Below, piece by piece: positions 1 to 8,018 of a stretch of 64,000 nucleotides of DNA (position 1 is the stretch's first letter; the number at the start of each line of letters is the position of its first letter). Under the pieces are notes generated by a model. It ran no database searches and was not told where the DNA came from. It worked only from the letters and a program-made list of their open reading frames with translations. A program made the translations under genes and the position numbers. Source of the DNA: Paraburkholderia aspalathi (GTDB lineage Bacteria > Pseudomonadota > Gammaproteobacteria > Burkholderiales > Burkholderiaceae); NCBI RefSeq assembly GCF_900116445.1, contig NZ_FPBH01000002.1, forward strand, positions 124,001 to 188,000, in the 5' to 3' direction.

Positions 1-948
1 ACCCTCAAAGAGGCGGAAGCCTTCTTCGCGGCCGGCGTCAGCGATATTCTCTACGCGGTCAGCATCGCCCCTTCAAAGCTGCCGCGAGCACTGGCGCTGC
101 GCCGCCAGGGTTGCGATCTGAAGCTGGTGGCCGACAATCCGACCGCCGCTGCAGCCATCGCCGCCTTCGCGGACCAGCATGGCGAATCCTTTGAGGTGTG
201 GATCGAGGTGGACACGGATGGCCACCGCTCAGGGATTACGCCGGAACAGGACACACTGATCGAAGTCGGCCGGATTCTGCACGAGAACGGCGTCAAGGTG
301 GGCGGCGTGATGACTCACGCCGGTTCCAGCTATGAGCTTCATACGCCGGAGGCGCTCGCCGCGCTGGCGGAGCAGGAACGCGCCGGCTGCGTGCGCGCGG
401 CGCAACGGTTGCGCGACGCAGGCATTCCGTGCCCAGCGGTGAGCGTCGGGTCGACGCCCACGGCGCTGGCCGCCGAGCAACTGGATGGCGTGACCGAAGT
501 GCGGGCGGGTGTCTACGTTTTCTTCGATCTGGTCATGCACAACGTCGGCGTGTGCGCGCTTGAAGATATCGCGCTGAGTGTGCTCGCGACCGTGATCGGG
601 CATCAGGCGGACAAAGGCTGGGCGATTCTCGACGCAGGCTGGATGGCGATGAGCCGTGACCGCGGCACCTCGAAGCAGCCGCACGATTTCGGCTACGGCC
701 AGCCATGTTTATTGAACGGGACACCGCTTGGCGGTTTTGTCGTGAGCGGCGCCAATCAGGAGCACGGGATTCTGTCGTCGTCGGAAGACGGTGAGCCTGT
801 GGACGACATCGCGCAGCGCTTTCCCATCGGCATGAAGCTGCGTATCCTGCCCAATCACGCGTGCGCGACCGGTGCACAGTTCACCGAGTATCACGCGGTG
901 TCGGCGAATGGCGGCAGCGTCGAGTGGAGGCGATTTCAGGGGTGGTAA
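1..948 (+). CDS. D-threonine aldolase / D-serine dehydratase-like PLP enzyme (5' end outside window)
   Basis: The reading frame is open from base 1, so the N-terminus, including the PLP lysine region of the alanine-racemase-like barrel, lies outside. About 315 residues are visible. The C-terminal part ends with NHACATG, where His (856-858) and Cys (862-864) form the H-x-C metal site typical of D-threonine aldolases and zinc-dependent D-serine dehydratases (DSD1 type). The family cleaves or deaminates D-beta-hydroxy amino acids in the cytoplasm. The substrate cannot be told from sequence. It runs toward hpaR, which is convergent, and has no evident link to the aromatic cluster. Confidence 0.8.
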   Translation, partial: TLKEAEAFFAAGVSDILYAVSIAPSKLPRALALRRQGCDLKLVADNPTAAAAIAAFADQHGESFEVWIEVDTDGHRSGITPEQDTLIEVGRILHENGVKVGGVMTHAGSSYELHTPEALAALAEQERAGCVRAAQRLRDAGIPCPAVSVGSTPTALAAEQLDGVTEVRAGVYVFFDLVMHNVGVCALEDIALSVLATVIGHQADKGWAILDAGWMAMSRDRGTSKQPHDFGYGQPCLLNGTPLGGFVVSGANQEHGILSSSEDGEPVDDIAQRFPIGMKLRILPNHACATGAQFTEYHAVSANGGSVEWRRFQGW

Positions 949-1011
949 GAGACTGGCCATGGCCTGCGCGAGCGCAGTTCATCGCCAGAAATTAACCAAC
1001 AACGCGCTGCT

Positions 1012-1464
1012 TCACTCCTCCTCGTCTTCCAGCCCGGCAAGCAGATCGTCGACCGCGCGATACACGCGCTCGACGATTTCCGGCCCCACCTTGCGCTCCA
1101 GTTCGCGATAGTGCGCCTCGAGATCCTTCGAGATCACGCGCACCAGGTCCACGCTCGTATCAGTGAGCGACACCAGCACACGCCGCTGGTCTTCCGCGAA
1201 ACGCTCCTTGGTCACCAGCTCCATACTCTCCATACGCGCGAGCACACCCGCCATGCTCGGGCTCGAAATCGTGCAGATATCGGAGATGTGACGCGGCTCC
1301 ATCGGCCCGTGCTCGTTGAGCGCGCGAATCACGCGCCATTGCTGCTCGGTCAGTCCGTGCGCGGTAATCAATGGCCGGAAACGCTCCATCATTTTTTCTC
1401 TGGCGCGCAGCAACAGCATGGGCAGGTTGCGGTGCAAAACTCGGGTAGAAGCAGATGCGGACAT
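1012..1464 (-). CDS. hpaR: MarR-family repressor of homoprotocatechuate operon (HpaR)
   Basis: 150 residues, the usual MarR length, with a winged helix-turn-helix around residues 50-110 (HISDICTISSPSMAGVLARM followed by an acidic-basic wing, EDQRRVLVSL). In enterobacteria HpaR represses the hpaG-led meta-cleavage operon and is released by homoprotocatechuate or related aromatics. The gene is divergent from hpaG1, with 132 bp between the two start codons. That interval holds a palindromic candidate operator that could control both directions. The assignment rests on family resemblance plus this position. The C-terminus ends in an acidic DEEE tail. Confidence 0.88.
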   Translation of the reverse strand: MSASASTRVLHRNLPMLLLRAREKMMERFRPLITAHGLTEQQWRVIRALNEHGPMEPRHISDICTISSPSMAGVLARMESMELVTKERFAEDQRRVLVSLTDTSVDLVRVISKDLEAHYRELERKVGPEIVERVYRAVDDLLAGLEDEEE

Positions 1465-1527
1465 GGCAGATAAATTAAAAGCAGCTGTCGAGGCTTAAGG
1501 GAAAACCCGCGATCGGCCGACAGGCTA

Positions 1528-1557
1528 TTGACCGTGGATGATATCAAGCGCAATACT
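1528..1557 (+). promoter_or_regulatory. Candidate sigma70 promoter of the hpa operon
   Basis: TTGACC at 1528-1533 and AATACT at 1552-1557 are separated by 18 bp, ahead of hpaG1. The -35 is strong and the -10 matches four of six consensus positions. The candidate operator begins at the next base, which fits repression by occlusion. Prediction only. Confidence 0.5.
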
Positions 1558-1571
1558 ACTAACATGTTAGT
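1558..1571. promoter_or_regulatory. Perfect 14-bp palindrome, candidate HpaR operator
   Basis: ACTAACATGTTAGT is its own reverse complement. MarR proteins bind AT-rich inverted repeats of about this size. It sits between the predicted -10 box and the hpaG1 start, 26 bp from that start. Confidence 0.65.
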
Positions 1572-1596
1572 GTTTTTGCCGAGAGACAGCTAATTT

Positions 1597-2370
1597 ATGT
1601 TTGCACTTGCCGATCACCTGTTGCATCCGGAAGGCGACGCGCTGCCTCGCGATGTAGATGCGCGCACCGTTGCCGCACTGCTTGCACGCGGCATTGCCTG
1701 CCGCGCGCCGGTTTCCGGTGCTGTGTATGGAACCTTGCTGAACGACCGCGCCGCTTTGGCCGCGCTGGGCGACGCAGTGCATGCTGCTCCCTATAAAGCC
1801 CCGCCCAAAGCACCGATTCTCTATCTGAAGCCGCGCAATACGTTCGCCGGTCATCGCGCACGTGTTGCCGTGCCTGACGATGCATTGGGCGTGGAAGTCG
1901 GCGCTTCGCTGGGTATCGTGATCGGCCGCACTGCAACACGCGTTAGCGCGGAGCAGGCGTTCGACTACATCGCCGGCTATACGCTGGTCGCCGATCTGAG
2001 CGTGCCGCACGCGAGCGTGTACCGCCCTTCAGTACGGTTCCGGGCGCGTGACGGTTTTTGCGTGATCGGGCCGGCGGTGGTTGCAGCGCATCATCTTGTT
2101 GCGCCGGACAACCTGGCGATCAAGGTTTCGCTTCCTGGGCGCGAAGTATTCACTGCGAGTACTGCGTCGTCAGTACGCAGCGTGGCGCAATTGCTTGCGG
2201 ACGTAACCGATTTCATGACATTGAGTGCCGGCGACGTCATTACGCTCGGCGTGCCTCATGGTTCGCCAGTTGCCCATATCGGCGACACGGCTACGCTGTC
2301 GATTGGCGGTTTGCCGCCGCTCGAGGTGTCGTTTGTCGGTGCAGCAGAACAGGATGGAGAACAGCAATGA
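1597..2370 (+). CDS. hpaG1: HpaG1: N-terminal-type subunit of HHDD isomerase / OPET decarboxylase
   Basis: 257 residues of the fumarylacetoacetate-hydrolase (FAH) fold. With HpaG2 it corresponds to the two halves of the fused enterobacterial HpaG (HpcE), which decarboxylates 5-oxo-pent-3-ene-1,2,5-tricarboxylate and isomerises the product. Where HpaG2 has the metal-binding E-x-E, this subunit has Gly-Ala-Ser (residues 102-104, before LGIVIG), although the later aspartate (VADLS) is kept. It may therefore be a structural partner or a different half-site. It overlaps hpaG2 by ATGA, which implies translational coupling. First gene of the operon. Confidence 0.88.
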   Translation: MFALADHLLHPEGDALPRDVDARTVAALLARGIACRAPVSGAVYGTLLNDRAALAALGDAVHAAPYKAPPKAPILYLKPRNTFAGHRARVAVPDDALGVEVGASLGIVIGRTATRVSAEQAFDYIAGYTLVADLSVPHASVYRPSVRFRARDGFCVIGPAVVAAHHLVAPDNLAIKVSLPGREVFTASTASSVRSVAQLLADVTDFMTLSAGDVITLGVPHGSPVAHIGDTATLSIGGLPPLEVSFVGAAEQDGEQQ

Positions 2371-3125
2371 TGCGCGGCCGTGTTGCGTATGCAGGAGCGA
2401 TTCATGAAGCCTATCCGGACGCCAACGGCGTGCGCCTTGCCGACGGCCGCGTACGTCGTGAGGATGAAGTGGTGTGGCTCGCACCGATCGAGGTCGGCAC
2501 GATCTTCGCGCTTGGCTTGAACTACGCGGAGCACGCGAAGGAACTGCAATTCAACAAGCAGGAAGAGCCGTTGGTCTTTCTCAAAGGCCCGGGCGCGGTC
2601 ATCGGTCACCGCGGCTTCACGCGCCGCCCCGCCGACATCACCTTCATGCACTACGAGTGCGAGCTGGCGGTGGTGATCGGCCAAACCGCGCAGAACGTCA
2701 AGCGCGACAACGCCATGCAGCATGTGGCCGGCTACATGATCGCCAACGACTACGCGATCCGCGACTACCTGGAAAACTACTACCGCCCCAACCTGCGCGT
2801 GAAGAATCGCGACGGCGGCACGGTGCTCGGCCCCTGGTTCGTCGATGCCGCCGATGTCGAAGACGTCACGCAACTCGAATTGCGCACGTTTGTGAACGGC
2901 ACGCGGCAGCAACACGGCAACACGCGCGATCTCGTCACCGATATCCCGGCGTTGATCGAATACCTCAGCGGCTTCATGACCCTCGCACCCGGCGACGTGA
3001 TCCTGACCGGTACGCCGGAAGGCATCGTCAACGTCAATGCGGGCGACGAAGTGGTCTGCGAAATCGACGGCCTTGGCCGTCTCGTCAATACGATTGCATC
3101 CGACGCGGACTTCGGCCGCGCCTGA
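2367..3125 (+). CDS. hpaG2: HpaG2: catalytic-type subunit of HHDD isomerase / OPET decarboxylase
   Basis: 252 residues from the ATG that overlaps the hpaG1 stop. A longer open frame upstream is only antisense-style read-through of hpaG1. FAH fold with metal ligands visible: HYECEL (Glu97, Glu99) and ANDYAIRD (Asp128), then a C-terminal LTGTPEGI motif typical of the family. It acts after ring cleavage and semialdehyde oxidation in the homoprotocatechuate pathway. A second in-frame ATG lies one codon later, so the start is certain only to within one residue. Confidence 0.9.
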   Translation: MMRGRVAYAGAIHEAYPDANGVRLADGRVRREDEVVWLAPIEVGTIFALGLNYAEHAKELQFNKQEEPLVFLKGPGAVIGHRGFTRRPADITFMHYECELAVVIGQTAQNVKRDNAMQHVAGYMIANDYAIRDYLENYYRPNLRVKNRDGGTVLGPWFVDAADVEDVTQLELRTFVNGTRQQHGNTRDLVTDIPALIEYLSGFMTLAPGDVILTGTPEGIVNVNAGDEVVCEIDGLGRLVNTIASDADFGRA

Positions 3126-3143
3126 TCGACAGGCTTTGCATGG

Positions 3144-3178
3144 GATCAGAGTAACGCGCTAAAGCGCGCACTCTGATC
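3144..3178 (+). promoter_or_regulatory. Intercistronic hairpin between hpaG2 and hpaE
   Basis: GATCAGAGT (3144-3152) pairs with ACTCTGATC (3170-3178), with an inner GCGC/GCGC stem and a TAAA loop. No T-run follows, so it is more likely an mRNA-stability or processing element, or a partial terminator, than a full terminator. Confidence 0.6.
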
Positions 3179-3204
3179 GACAGCTAAAGAGAAAGGACAA
3201 CACA

Positions 3205-4662
3205 ATGCGAATCGACCATCTGATCAACGGCAAATCGAGCGCCGCGAAAGACTACTTCGAGACCGTCAATCCGGCGACGCAAGACGTGCTCGCCGAAGTG
3301 GCGCGTGGCGGTGCGGAAGAAGTCGACGCCGCCGTACGCGCCGCCAAAGAAGCGTTTCCGGCATGGGCCGGCAAGCCCGCGGCGGAACGCGCAAAAATCA
3401 TCCGCAAGCTCGGCGAGTTGATCGCGAAGAACGTGCCGGACATCTCGGAGACCGAGACGAAAGACACCGGGCAAACGATCTCGCAGACGCGCAAGCAACT
3501 CGTGCCGCGCGCCGCCGACAACTTCAGCTATTTCGCAGAGATGTGCACGCGCGTCGACGGCCACACGTATCCCACCGATACGCATCTGAACTACACGCTG
3601 TTCCATCCGGTCGGCGTTTGCGCGCTGATCTCGCCGTGGAACGTGCCGTTCATGACGGCAACATGGAAAGTGGCACCCTGCCTCGCATTCGGCAACACCG
3701 CGGTGCTGAAAATGAGCGAACTGTCGCCGCTAACCGCCTCGATGCTCGGCAATCTCGCGCTCGAAGCCGGCATTCCTGCCGGCGTGCTGAACGTCGTGCA
3801 CGGCTTCGGCAAGGACACCGGCGAACCGCTGGTGGCGCACCCGGATGTGCACGCGGTGTCGTTCACCGGATCGACGGCAACCGGCAACCGCATCGTGCAG
3901 ACCGCGGGTCTGAAGAAGTTTTCGATGGAACTGGGCGGCAAGTCGCCCTTCGTGATCTTCGACGACGCCGATTTCGAACGCGCGCTCGATGCCGCCGTGT
4001 TCATGATCTTCTCGAACAACGGCGAACGCTGCACGGCGGGTTCGCGCATTCTGGTGCAACGCTCGATTTACGCGCGCTTTGCCGAGCGTTTCATCGAACG
4101 CGCAAAACGTTTGACGGTTGGCGATCCGCTGGCCGACAGCACGATCGTCGGCCCGATGATCAGCCAGGGGCATTTGGCCAAGGTGCGCAGCTACATCGAA
4201 CTGGGTCCGAAGGAAGGCGCCACGCTCGCATGCGGCGGACTCGACGCGCCCGACTTGCCGGAAGCCATGCGCAAAGGCAATTTCGTGCAGCCGACGGTAT
4301 TCGTCGACGTCGACAATCGCATGCGGATCGCGCAGGAAGAAATCTTCGGTCCGGTCGCCTGCCTGATTCCGTTCGACGACGAAGCCGATGCGATCAAACT
4401 CGCCAACGACATTTCCTACGGCCTGTCGAGCTACATCTGGACCGAGAGCACCGGCCGCGCGCTGCGCGTCGCTGCAGCCGTGGAAGCGGGCATGTGTTTC
4501 GTGAACAGCCAGAACGTGCGCGATCTGCGCCAGCCGTTCGGCGGCACCAAGGCATCGGGCGTAGGCCGCGAAGGCGGTACGTGGAGCTATGAAGTGTTCC
4601 TCGAACCGAAAAACGTATGCGTATCGCTCGGCTCCCACCACATTCCGCGCTGGGGCGTCTGA
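3205..4662 (+). CDS. hpaE: 5-carboxymethyl-2-hydroxymuconate semialdehyde dehydrogenase
   Basis: 485 residues, normal for the aldehyde dehydrogenase superfamily. The general base is Glu242 (MELGGKSPF) and the catalytic nucleophile is Cys276 (GERCTAGSR). The NAD-binding segment (SFTGSTATG) lies between residues 210 and 230. It oxidises the ring-cleavage product of homoprotocatechuate, the step after HpaD. The position between hpaG2 and hpaD supports this substrate over other semialdehydes. An AGAAAGGA ribosome site precedes the ATG. Confidence 0.92.
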   Translation: MRIDHLINGKSSAAKDYFETVNPATQDVLAEVARGGAEEVDAAVRAAKEAFPAWAGKPAAERAKIIRKLGELIAKNVPDISETETKDTGQTISQTRKQLVPRAADNFSYFAEMCTRVDGHTYPTDTHLNYTLFHPVGVCALISPWNVPFMTATWKVAPCLAFGNTAVLKMSELSPLTASMLGNLALEAGIPAGVLNVVHGFGKDTGEPLVAHPDVHAVSFTGSTATGNRIVQTAGLKKFSMELGGKSPFVIFDDADFERALDAAVFMIFSNNGERCTAGSRILVQRSIYARFAERFIERAKRLTVGDPLADSTIVGPMISQGHLAKVRSYIELGPKEGATLACGGLDAPDLPEAMRKGNFVQPTVFVDVDNRMRIAQEEIFGPVACLIPFDDEADAIKLANDISYGLSSYIWTESTGRALRVAAAVEAGMCFVNSQNVRDLRQPFGGTKASGVGREGGTWSYEVFLEPKNVCVSLGSHHIPRWGV

Positions 4663-4723
4663 AACGCGGGTCATTTGCGCGCGAGGGCACCACGCCTTGC
4701 GCCACACAGAACAGGAGACCGCG

Positions 4724-5587
4724 ATGGGCAAACTCGCGTTAGCAGCAAAAGTGACTCACGTCCCGTCGTTATATCTATCCGAACTCGACGGTCCGCATAA
4801 GGGCTGCCGTCAACTGGCAATCGACGGTCACCATGAAATCGGCCGCCGCTGCCGCGAATTGGGTGTGGATACGATCGTCGTTTTCGACGTGCATTGGCTG
4901 GTGAACAGCGAATACCACATCAATTGCGCGCCGAAGTTCGAGGGCGTCTATACGAGCAACGAACTGCCGCATTTCATCAAGAACATGCCGTACGCGTATC
5001 CCGGCAATGTTGGACTCGGCGATCTGATCGCGGAAGTCGCCAACGAAATGGGCGTGAAGAGTCGCGCGCACAGCGAGACCACGCTCGAACTCGAGTACGG
5101 CACGCTGGTGCCGATGCGCTATATGAACAGCGACCAGCACTTCAAGACCGTATCGGTAGCCGGCTGGTGCATGTGGCACGACCTCGAAACGAGCGCGCGC
5201 TTCGGCCTCGCGGTACGCAAGGCCATCGAGGAACGTTACGACGGCACCGTGGCGATTCTGGCGAGCGGGTCGCTGAGCCACCACTTTGCCAACAACGGCA
5301 CGGCCGAGCAGTTCATGCACAAGGTATGGAGCCCGTTTCTCGAACAGATGGACCGCCGCGTGGTCGAGTTGTGGGAAGCCGGCGACTGGAAGACCTTCTG
5401 CGAGATGCTGCCGCTCTATAACGAGAAGTGCTGGGGCGAAGGCGGCATGCACGACACGGCGATGCTGCTCGGCGCGCTCGGTTGGGATCGATACGACGGC
5501 AAGGTCGAAGTCGTCACACCGTATTTCGGCAGTTCGGGCACCGGCCAGATCAACGCGATCTTCCCCGTGACACCCCTGCCCGCTTGA
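4724..5587 (+). CDS. hpaD: 3,4-dihydroxyphenylacetate 2,3-dioxygenase (extradiol, class III)
   Basis: 287 residues starting at ATG after an ACAGGAGA ribosome site. The frame is open further upstream, but that part overlaps hpaE and looks spurious. It belongs to the LigB-type extradiol dioxygenases. Likely iron ligands are His12 (VTHVPSL), His57 (VFDVHW) and a glutamate in the ELEYGT segment, with the GSLSHHF motif near the active site. It opens the ring of homoprotocatechuate between C2 and C3. Confidence 0.92.
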   Translation: MGKLALAAKVTHVPSLYLSELDGPHKGCRQLAIDGHHEIGRRCRELGVDTIVVFDVHWLVNSEYHINCAPKFEGVYTSNELPHFIKNMPYAYPGNVGLGDLIAEVANEMGVKSRAHSETTLELEYGTLVPMRYMNSDQHFKTVSVAGWCMWHDLETSARFGLAVRKAIEERYDGTVAILASGSLSHHFANNGTAEQFMHKVWSPFLEQMDRRVVELWEAGDWKTFCEMLPLYNEKCWGEGGMHDTAMLLGALGWDRYDGKVEVVTPYFGSSGTGQINAIFPVTPLPA

Positions 5588-5608
5588 GTCCTGAGAGAGG
5601 AGCTTACC

Positions 5609-6007
5609 GTGCCACATCTGACACTCGAATACAGCGCCAATCTTGCTGATGAAGCAAGCATCGGACAGCTTTGCACCTCGCTCGCGGCTTGCCTCGACGC
5701 GCAGCGCGACAACGACCAACGCGTCTTTCCGCTCGGCGGCATCCGCGTGCGCGCCTTGCGTTGCGACCAATACTGCATAGCCGACGGCCGGCCCGACGCC
5801 GCCTTCCTGCATGCAAACCTGAAGATCGCCGCGGGCCGCTCGGACGCCGTAAAGAAGGCGACGGGCGACGCGCTGTTTGAAGCGATCAAACGGCACTTCG
5901 CCGCGGAGTTTGAAAAACACGGCCTGGCGTTGTCGCTGGAGATCAATGAATTCAGCGAAGCCGGCACGTGGAAACACAACAATCTGCACGCGCGGCTTAA
6001 GGCCTGA
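5609..6007 (+). CDS. hpaF: 5-carboxymethyl-2-hydroxymuconate isomerase
   Basis: 132 residues, GTG start after GAGAGGAGC. The second residue is proline (M-P-H-L-T), the catalytic N-terminal proline of the CHMI/tautomerase superfamily once Met is removed; this supports the GTG as the true start. It isomerises the dicarboxylic product of HpaE before decarboxylation by HpaG. It lies 21 bp after hpaD. Confidence 0.9.
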   Translation: MPHLTLEYSANLADEASIGQLCTSLAACLDAQRDNDQRVFPLGGIRVRALRCDQYCIADGRPDAAFLHANLKIAAGRSDAVKKATGDALFEAIKRHFAAEFEKHGLALSLEINEFSEAGTWKHNNLHARLKA

Positions 6008-6081
6008 TACCGAGGCTCGAGGCTCCGGCCTAACATTCCGACCCGGCAAATGGGTCTGGCAGCCGCTCAAAGAGAACCATC

Positions 6082-6885
6082 ATGCTAGACGAACAGACAA
6101 TCTGCGACCTTGCGGCGCAACTCGACAACGCCGAGAAGACCCGCACCCAGTTGCGCCACTTCTCCGCGAAGTATCCCGAGATGACGGTACAGGACGGTTA
6201 CGCGATCCAGCGCGAGTGGGTAAAGCTCAAACTGGCCGAGGGCCACGTGATCAAGGGCCGCAAGATCGGCCTGACGTCACGCGCGATGCAGCGTTCCTCA
6301 CAGATCGACGAACCCGACTACGCGCCGTTGCTCGACAGCATGTTCATCGAAAACGGCCAGGACATCCGCGCTGATCGCTTCATAGCGCCGCGCGTGGAAG
6401 TCGAACTGGCCTTCATATTGAGCAAGCCATTGAAGGGCCCGGGCATCACGCTATTCGACGTTCTGGACGCCACAGCCTACGTGACCCCGGCCGTGGAAAT
6501 TATCGACGCCCGCATCGAACAATTCGACCGCGAGACGAAGGCGCCGCGCAAGGTCTACGACACCATCTCCGACTTCGCGGCGAATGCCGGCATCGTACTG
6601 GGCGGCCGCCCGGTACGTCCTATGGACGTCGACCTCCGCTGGGTCGGCGCATTGCTTTACAAGAACGGCGCCGTAGAAGAAAGCGGCCTGGCCGCCGCCG
6701 TGCTAAACCACCCCGCGACAGGCGTTGCATGGCTCGCGAACAAGATCGCTCCATACGACGAAGTCCTGAACGCGAACGACGTCATTTTGAGCGGCTCCTT
6801 CACGAGCCCGATCCCGGCACGAGCGGGCGACACCTTCCACGTCGACTACGGTCCGCTGGGCGGCATTGGTTTAAATTTCATTTGA
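6082..6885 (+). CDS. hpaH: 2-oxo-hept-3-ene-1,7-dioate hydratase
   Basis: 267 residues, the normal length for this hydratase/decarboxylase branch of the FAH superfamily. Metal ligands are visible in PRVEVELAF (Glu-x-Glu) and the later VEIIDARI segment. It adds water to 2-oxo-hept-3-enedioate to give the HpaI substrate. An AAAGAGAA ribosome site precedes the ATG. The following gene starts 20 bp after its stop. Confidence 0.92.
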   Translation: MLDEQTICDLAAQLDNAEKTRTQLRHFSAKYPEMTVQDGYAIQREWVKLKLAEGHVIKGRKIGLTSRAMQRSSQIDEPDYAPLLDSMFIENGQDIRADRFIAPRVEVELAFILSKPLKGPGITLFDVLDATAYVTPAVEIIDARIEQFDRETKAPRKVYDTISDFAANAGIVLGGRPVRPMDVDLRWVGALLYKNGAVEESGLAAAVLNHPATGVAWLANKIAPYDEVLNANDVILSGSFTSPIPARAGDTFHVDYGPLGGIGLNFI

Positions 6886-6905
6886 GCTCATTTGAGTCAA
6901 TCGAC

Positions 6906-7709
6906 ATGTCTCTACCGCAAAACATGTTCAAGCATGCGCTAGCAGAGGGCAAACCACAATTCGGCTTATGGGCAGCGCTTGCCGACGCCTACGTGACCGA
7001 ACTGCTGGCCACGGCCGGCTTCGATTGGTTGTTGATCGACAACGAGCACGCACCGAACGACGTCCGCAGCACGCTGGCGCAATTACAGGCGGTGGCCGCC
7101 TACACATCGCATCCGGTGGTCCGTCCCGTACGAAGCGACAGCGCACTGATCAAGCAATTACTCGACATAGGCGCCCAAACCCTGCTGCTCCCGATGATCG
7201 ACACGGCGGAGCAAGCTGCGGAAGCCGTAGCGGCAACGCGCTACCCACCGGAAGGCATCCGCGGCGTGGGGAGTGCGTTGGCACGAGCATCGCGCTGGAA
7301 CCGAATCCCCGACTACCTGACCACGGCGGCGCAGGAATTGTGCGTACTGGTCCAGGTAGAAACCGTGCAGGGGATGGAAAACCTACCGGCGATTGCAAAG
7401 GTGCAAGGCATTGACGGCGTCTTCTTCGGCCCAGCCGACCTAAGCGCATCAATGGGTTTGCTAGGCAAACCAGGCGACGCAAGCGTACGCGAAGCGATCT
7501 GCAGCGGGATCAGGAAGGTACGAGAAGCCGGCAAAGCAGCGGGCGTACTAGCACCGGACCCGGGCATAGCAGCCGAATACTTGGCGGCGGGCGCAACATT
7601 CGTGGCGGTAGGAACAGACACGGGCCTACTAAGCAAAGCAGCAGCGGACCTAGCGGCCGCATACAAAAAGACAGCGCCAATGACAACACCGACAAAAGGC
7701 GGCTACTAA
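6906..7709 (+). CDS. hpaI: 4-hydroxy-2-oxo-heptane-1,7-dioate aldolase
   Basis: 267 residues of the HpcH/HpaI metal-dependent class II pyruvate aldolases. It cleaves the last intermediate to pyruvate and succinate semialdehyde. Metal ligands are in VQVETVQG (Glu) and [12 protein letters not shown] (Asp). The start chosen is the ATG of MSLPQNMFK; an upstream in-frame extension overlaps hpaH and is not family-like. Last gene of the operon. Codon choice drifts toward less G+C-rich codons near the 3' end. Confidence 0.92.
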   Translation: MSLPQNMFKHALAEGKPQFGLWAALADAYVTELLATAGFDWLLIDNEHAPNDVRSTLAQLQAVAAYTSHPVVRPVRSDSALIKQLLDIGAQTLLLPMIDTAEQAAEAVAATRYPPEGIRGVGSALARASRWNRIPDYLTTAAQELCVLVQVETVQGMENLPAIAKVQGIDGVFFGPADLSASMGLLGKPGDASVREAICSGIRKVREAGKAAGVLAPDPGIAAEYLAAGATFVAVGTDTGLLSKAAADLAAAYKKTAPMTTPTKGGY

Positions 7710-7710
7710 C

Positions 7711-7731
7711 AAAACCCCACGGATCGGTTTT
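7711..7731 (+). terminator. Weak candidate terminator after hpaI
   Basis: AAAACC (7711-7716) pairs with GGTTTT (7726-7731) just after the hpaI stop. The stem is short and mostly A-T, so the call is tentative. Confidence 0.3.
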
Positions 7732-8018
7732 ATGAACTACTCTTCGGCGCGCGCAGCGCCGCCGGAAGAATGACGCCCTTGTCACAAGAGCATGTAGTGG
7801 CACGAACACAGATTCCAGTCGCACCACTACCCTGAGCGAGCTGCGGGACCCGCTTAGCAGGGGCATCTAGCCGCTTTCTTTTGCCTACTTTTCTTTGCGG
7901 CGGCAAAGAAAAGTAGGTGCCGCCCCGCACAGGGGCAACGCTAATAGACCACTAACAAATCAAGGAAAGGCCAAAGCCCCAGGAACACGGCCAAATGCCG
8001 CCGCCAAAGGCAAAAAAA
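7727..8018 (-). repeat. Dispersed ~290-bp hairpin repeat, copy A
   Basis: Read on the minus strand it starts with a T-run and GCC immediately after the TAG stop of the GGDEF-EAL gene. The central hairpin has 15-bp perfect arms (CCTACTTTTCTTTGC at 7884-7898 with 7903-7917) and a 4-nt loop. A second stem, GCCCC/GGGGC, lies at 7922-7936. It matches copy B (24048-24335) along nearly its whole length with scattered substitutions. Small open frames inside are not credible genes. Confidence 0.9.

Noticed and set aside
7510..7866. Open frame in repeat copy A and the hpaI 3' end resembling one in copy B
   Set aside because: The similarity comes from the DNA repeat itself; substitutions do not favour synonymous sites, and there is no ribosome site.
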